A DNA stretch of 32,455 bases from Akkermansia muciniphila. Its GTDB lineage: Bacteria > Verrucomicrobiota > Verrucomicrobiia > Verrucomicrobiales > Akkermansiaceae. Positions 30,691-32,455 of the stretch are shown here, one piece after another. The position numbers and the translations under genes were made by a program. The notes under the pieces were generated by a model. It was not told the DNA's origin and did not search any database. It saw only the letters and a list, made by a program, of their open reading frames with translations. The first letter of the stretch is position 1. Every line of letters starts with the position of its first letter. The stretch lies in contig CAMCYK010000042.1 of the NCBI GenBank assembly GCA_945883695.1, positions 1 to 32,455 of the forward strand. The letters are read 5' to 3'.

Positions 30691-31773
30691 ATGGCGAAGG
30701 TGCTGGTGGGACTTTCCGGCGGGGTGGACAGCTCCGCCGCCGCCGCCCTGTTGATCGAGCAGGGACACGAGGTCGCGGGCGGCTTCATGAAGAACTGGAT
30801 CAACGCCGAAGGTCTGCCGGGCGACTGTCCCTGGAAGAGCGATCTGGAAGACGCGCTGGCGGTGGCGCGGAAGCTGGGGATCGAGTTCCGGGTGGTCGAC
30901 CTGATCGACCAGTACAAGGCACGGATCGTCGACTATCTGGTGGAAGGCTATCGCAGTGGCATCACGCCGAACCCCGATGTCTGGTGCAACCGCGAGATGA
31001 AGTTCGGGGTCTTCCTCGACTACGCGCTGGAGCAGGGCTTCGAGGCGGTGGCGACGGGTCACTACGCGCGCCGGCGGACGCTGGCCGACGGTCGTCCGGC
31101 GATCCTGCGCGGGGCGGATCCGAACAAGGACCAGAGCTATTTTCTCGCGTTGATGACCGAGTTCCAGGCGGCGCGCGCGATGTTCCCGGCCGGCGAACTT
31201 TTGAAGCCGGAAGTCCGCGAGGTCGCCCGCCGCCACGGGCTGCCGACGGCGGAGAAGAAGGACAGCCAGGGGATCTGCTTCATCGGCGAGATCAAGATGA
31301 GCGACTTCATCCGGCACTACATCCCCGATCATCCCGGCGAGATCGTCGATACCGCCGGCAAGGTGCTGGGCGGGCATCGCGGGCTGCATCTCTACACGCT
31401 GGGCCAGCGCAAAGGCCATGGCGTCGCCTCGCCGCGCGAGGGCATGGCCTACGTGGTGGTTGCGAAGGACCTGGCGACGAACCGGCTGGTGGTCGGGTGG
31501 GATCAGAACGACACGCCGGGGCTCTATGCCCGCGACTGCGTGATCGGCAGCGTCTCGACGATCGGTTTCGCCTTCGACCGGCCCTGCCGGATCGATGCCC
31601 AGCCGCGCTATCGGGCGAAGGCCGAGCGGGCGGAGGTGGTGCCGCGCGACGATGGCAAGCTCGAGCTGCGTTTCCAGTCGCCGCAGCGGGCGATCGCCCC
31701 GGGGCAGATCTGCGGCTTCTACGACGGCGGCCGATTGTTGGGCGGCGGGGTGTTCGAGGATGTGCGGGGGTAG
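30691..31773 (+). CDS. mnmA: tRNA-specific 2-thiouridylase MnmA
   Basis: 360 residues from ATG 30691. PP-loop VLVGLSGGVDSSAAAALL (4-21), GGFMKNW (30-36), the catalytic cysteines Cys99 (NPDVWCNREMKFG) and Cys196 (DSQGICFIGE), ATGHYAR, DPNKDQSYFL, and LYTLGQRKGHGV are all MnmA hallmarks. It thiolates U34 of Lys/Glu/Gln tRNAs using an activated persulfide sulfur. The ORF extends 12 codons upstream, but homologues start at MAKVLVGLSGG. The last gene before an IS remnant. Confidence 0.96.
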   Translation: MAKVLVGLSGGVDSSAAAALLIEQGHEVAGGFMKNWINAEGLPGDCPWKSDLEDALAVARKLGIEFRVVDLIDQYKARIVDYLVEGYRSGITPNPDVWCNREMKFGVFLDYALEQGFEAVATGHYARRRTLADGRPAILRGADPNKDQSYFLALMTEFQAARAMFPAGELLKPEVREVARRHGLPTAEKKDSQGICFIGEIKMSDFIRHYIPDHPGEIVDTAGKVLGGHRGLHLYTLGQRKGHGVASPREGMAYVVVAKDLATNRLVVGWDQNDTPGLYARDCVIGSVSTIGFAFDRPCRIDAQPRYRAKAERAEVVPRDDGKLELRFQSPQRAIAPGQICGFYDGGRLLGGGVFEDVRG

Positions 31774-31880
31774 GACGGCGTGTCAGCGTGCCGGCGGGTC
31801 GCCGCTCGGTTTCAAAAGACAAGGGGCTTCCGGGAAGTGGCTTGATCCCATGCCATTCAGGACTGACTCCATTCGACAAG

Positions 31881-32414
31881 ATGCCGACGGGGAGCGGACC
31901 TCTCCTCGCGCTGTCTCCCTTCTTCCAAGGCTTTTCATCCATCCTCTTCGGGCGACCGGCCCTGTCCGGACTCGAGAAGACCCTCCGCAAGGTTGCCGGG
32001 TTCAAGTCGTTGACCAAACTCTTCGAGACCTTCGGGGACCTCATTCCCGAGGCGCTGCTGCAACGCCGCGCCAAAGGCCCCAACAGCCGGCAGCGCCGCT
32101 ACACCCTGCACGTGACCTTCTGGGCCTTCCTCGCCCAGACCCTCGCCCCGCAGACCTCCTGCCGCGACATCGTCCGCAAGGTGCAGGCCTGGTGGCTGCT
32201 GCGCGATCCGAAGGCATCGGCCGGATCCGCCTCCACGAGCGCCTACACCAAGGCCCGCCAACGGCTCGACCCGGAAGCGATCAAGCCCGTCGCCCGCCAC
32301 CTGGCAGACCGCCTCGAAAGCCGGGTTCCCGCCTCGCAACTCTGGCGCGGCCGCCGCGTCCGCGTGGTCGACGGCACGACCGTCTTGCGGCCAACGTCCA
32401 TCAGGTGGACCTGA
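31881..32414 (+). pseudogene. IS4-family transposase, internally deleted
   Basis: From ATG 31881 the frame encodes the N-terminal part of an IS4-type transposase: RRYTLHVTFWAFLAQTLAPQ, TSCRDIVRKVQAWWLL, SAYTKARQRL, WRGRRVRVVDGTTVL. The last includes the first catalytic Asp of the DDE set. Immediately after VVDGTTVL the frame runs out (RPTSIRWT stop), while in another frame ANVHQVDLRRIRFKGTADTL follows (from 32390), a segment near the C-terminus of these transposases. The catalytic core between is missing, so the copy cannot transpose by itself. The element continues beyond the window; its inverted ends were not identified. Confidence 0.8.
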
Positions 32415-32455
32415 GACGGATCCGCTTCAAGGGAACCGCCGACACCCTGCGACAC
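31881..32455 (+). mobile_element. IS4-type insertion sequence, deletion derivative (partial)
   Basis: Covers the transposase N-terminal part and the C-terminal segment fused to it; the right end is outside the window and the left inverted repeat was not recognised. It inserted after mnmA without damaging it. Confidence 0.6.

Noticed and set aside
32243..32455. Minus-strand 70-codon ORF at the window end
   Set aside because: Antisense shadow of the deleted transposase, whose own frames match a known family.

Overview
The window (about two-thirds GC by eye) looks like a chromosomal segment of a Verrucomicrobiota bacterium, probably near Luteolibacter or Haloferula. The lineage call is inference. 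It rests on the secreted DUF1552/DUF1592 pair, a DUF1080 protein, Tat-exported redox enzymes, a bifunctional RhaEW, a short lipoprotein of a type I associate with this phylum, and palindromic intergenic repeats. No tRNA, rRNA or CRISPR array was seen.

Layout. 1-1056: 3'-truncated gene for an exported protein with a cysteine-poor thioredoxin-like look. 1057-1472: two copies of a 120 bp palindromic repeat. 1473-5305: a possible sialic-acid island, with a NanA-like lyase and a kelch/NanM-like protein on minus and a divergent exported SGNH plus alpha/beta-hydrolase fusion. 5633-12360: a deoxysugar/central-carbon block. DeoR-type regulator, rhaB, glpX and hemW run on minus, and rhaEW diverges from the regulator across 82 bp carrying helically phased GTGGG repeats. 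Rhamnulose-1-P cleavage yields DHAP, so FBPase (glpX) in the same run fits gluconeogenic growth on rhamnose. 12431-12856: remnant of a secreted Ig-like/cadherin-like repeat protein.

12885-20956: an envelope redox cluster. A DUF1592 cytochrome-type protein, a DUF1552 Tat protein and an SGNH-fold protein without the usual Ser run on minus. Divergently, a Tat-exported FAD oxidoreductase overlaps a three-helix membrane protein with paired His. A DUF1080 protein lies convergent to it. These could form a periplasmic sugar-oxidising/respiratory unit (inference). 21127-24591: pyruvate carboxylase with a period-7 DNA repeat encoding its interdomain linker. 24592-25106: no protein gene, but a candidate small structured RNA and a 193 bp palindromic element. 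25107-31773: housekeeping genes: infA, a lipoprotein, tyrA-aroA-cmk-plsC, an alpha/beta hydrolase, a small Asp-rich ORF and mnmA. 31881-end: IS4-type transposase with its catalytic core deleted.

Other signals: an AT-rich heptamer TGTTAGA/TCTAACA occurs eight times between 2.2 and 21.2 kb, mostly inside genes and using rare codons. Several repeat families (three palindromic, two short-period) decorate or invade genes.
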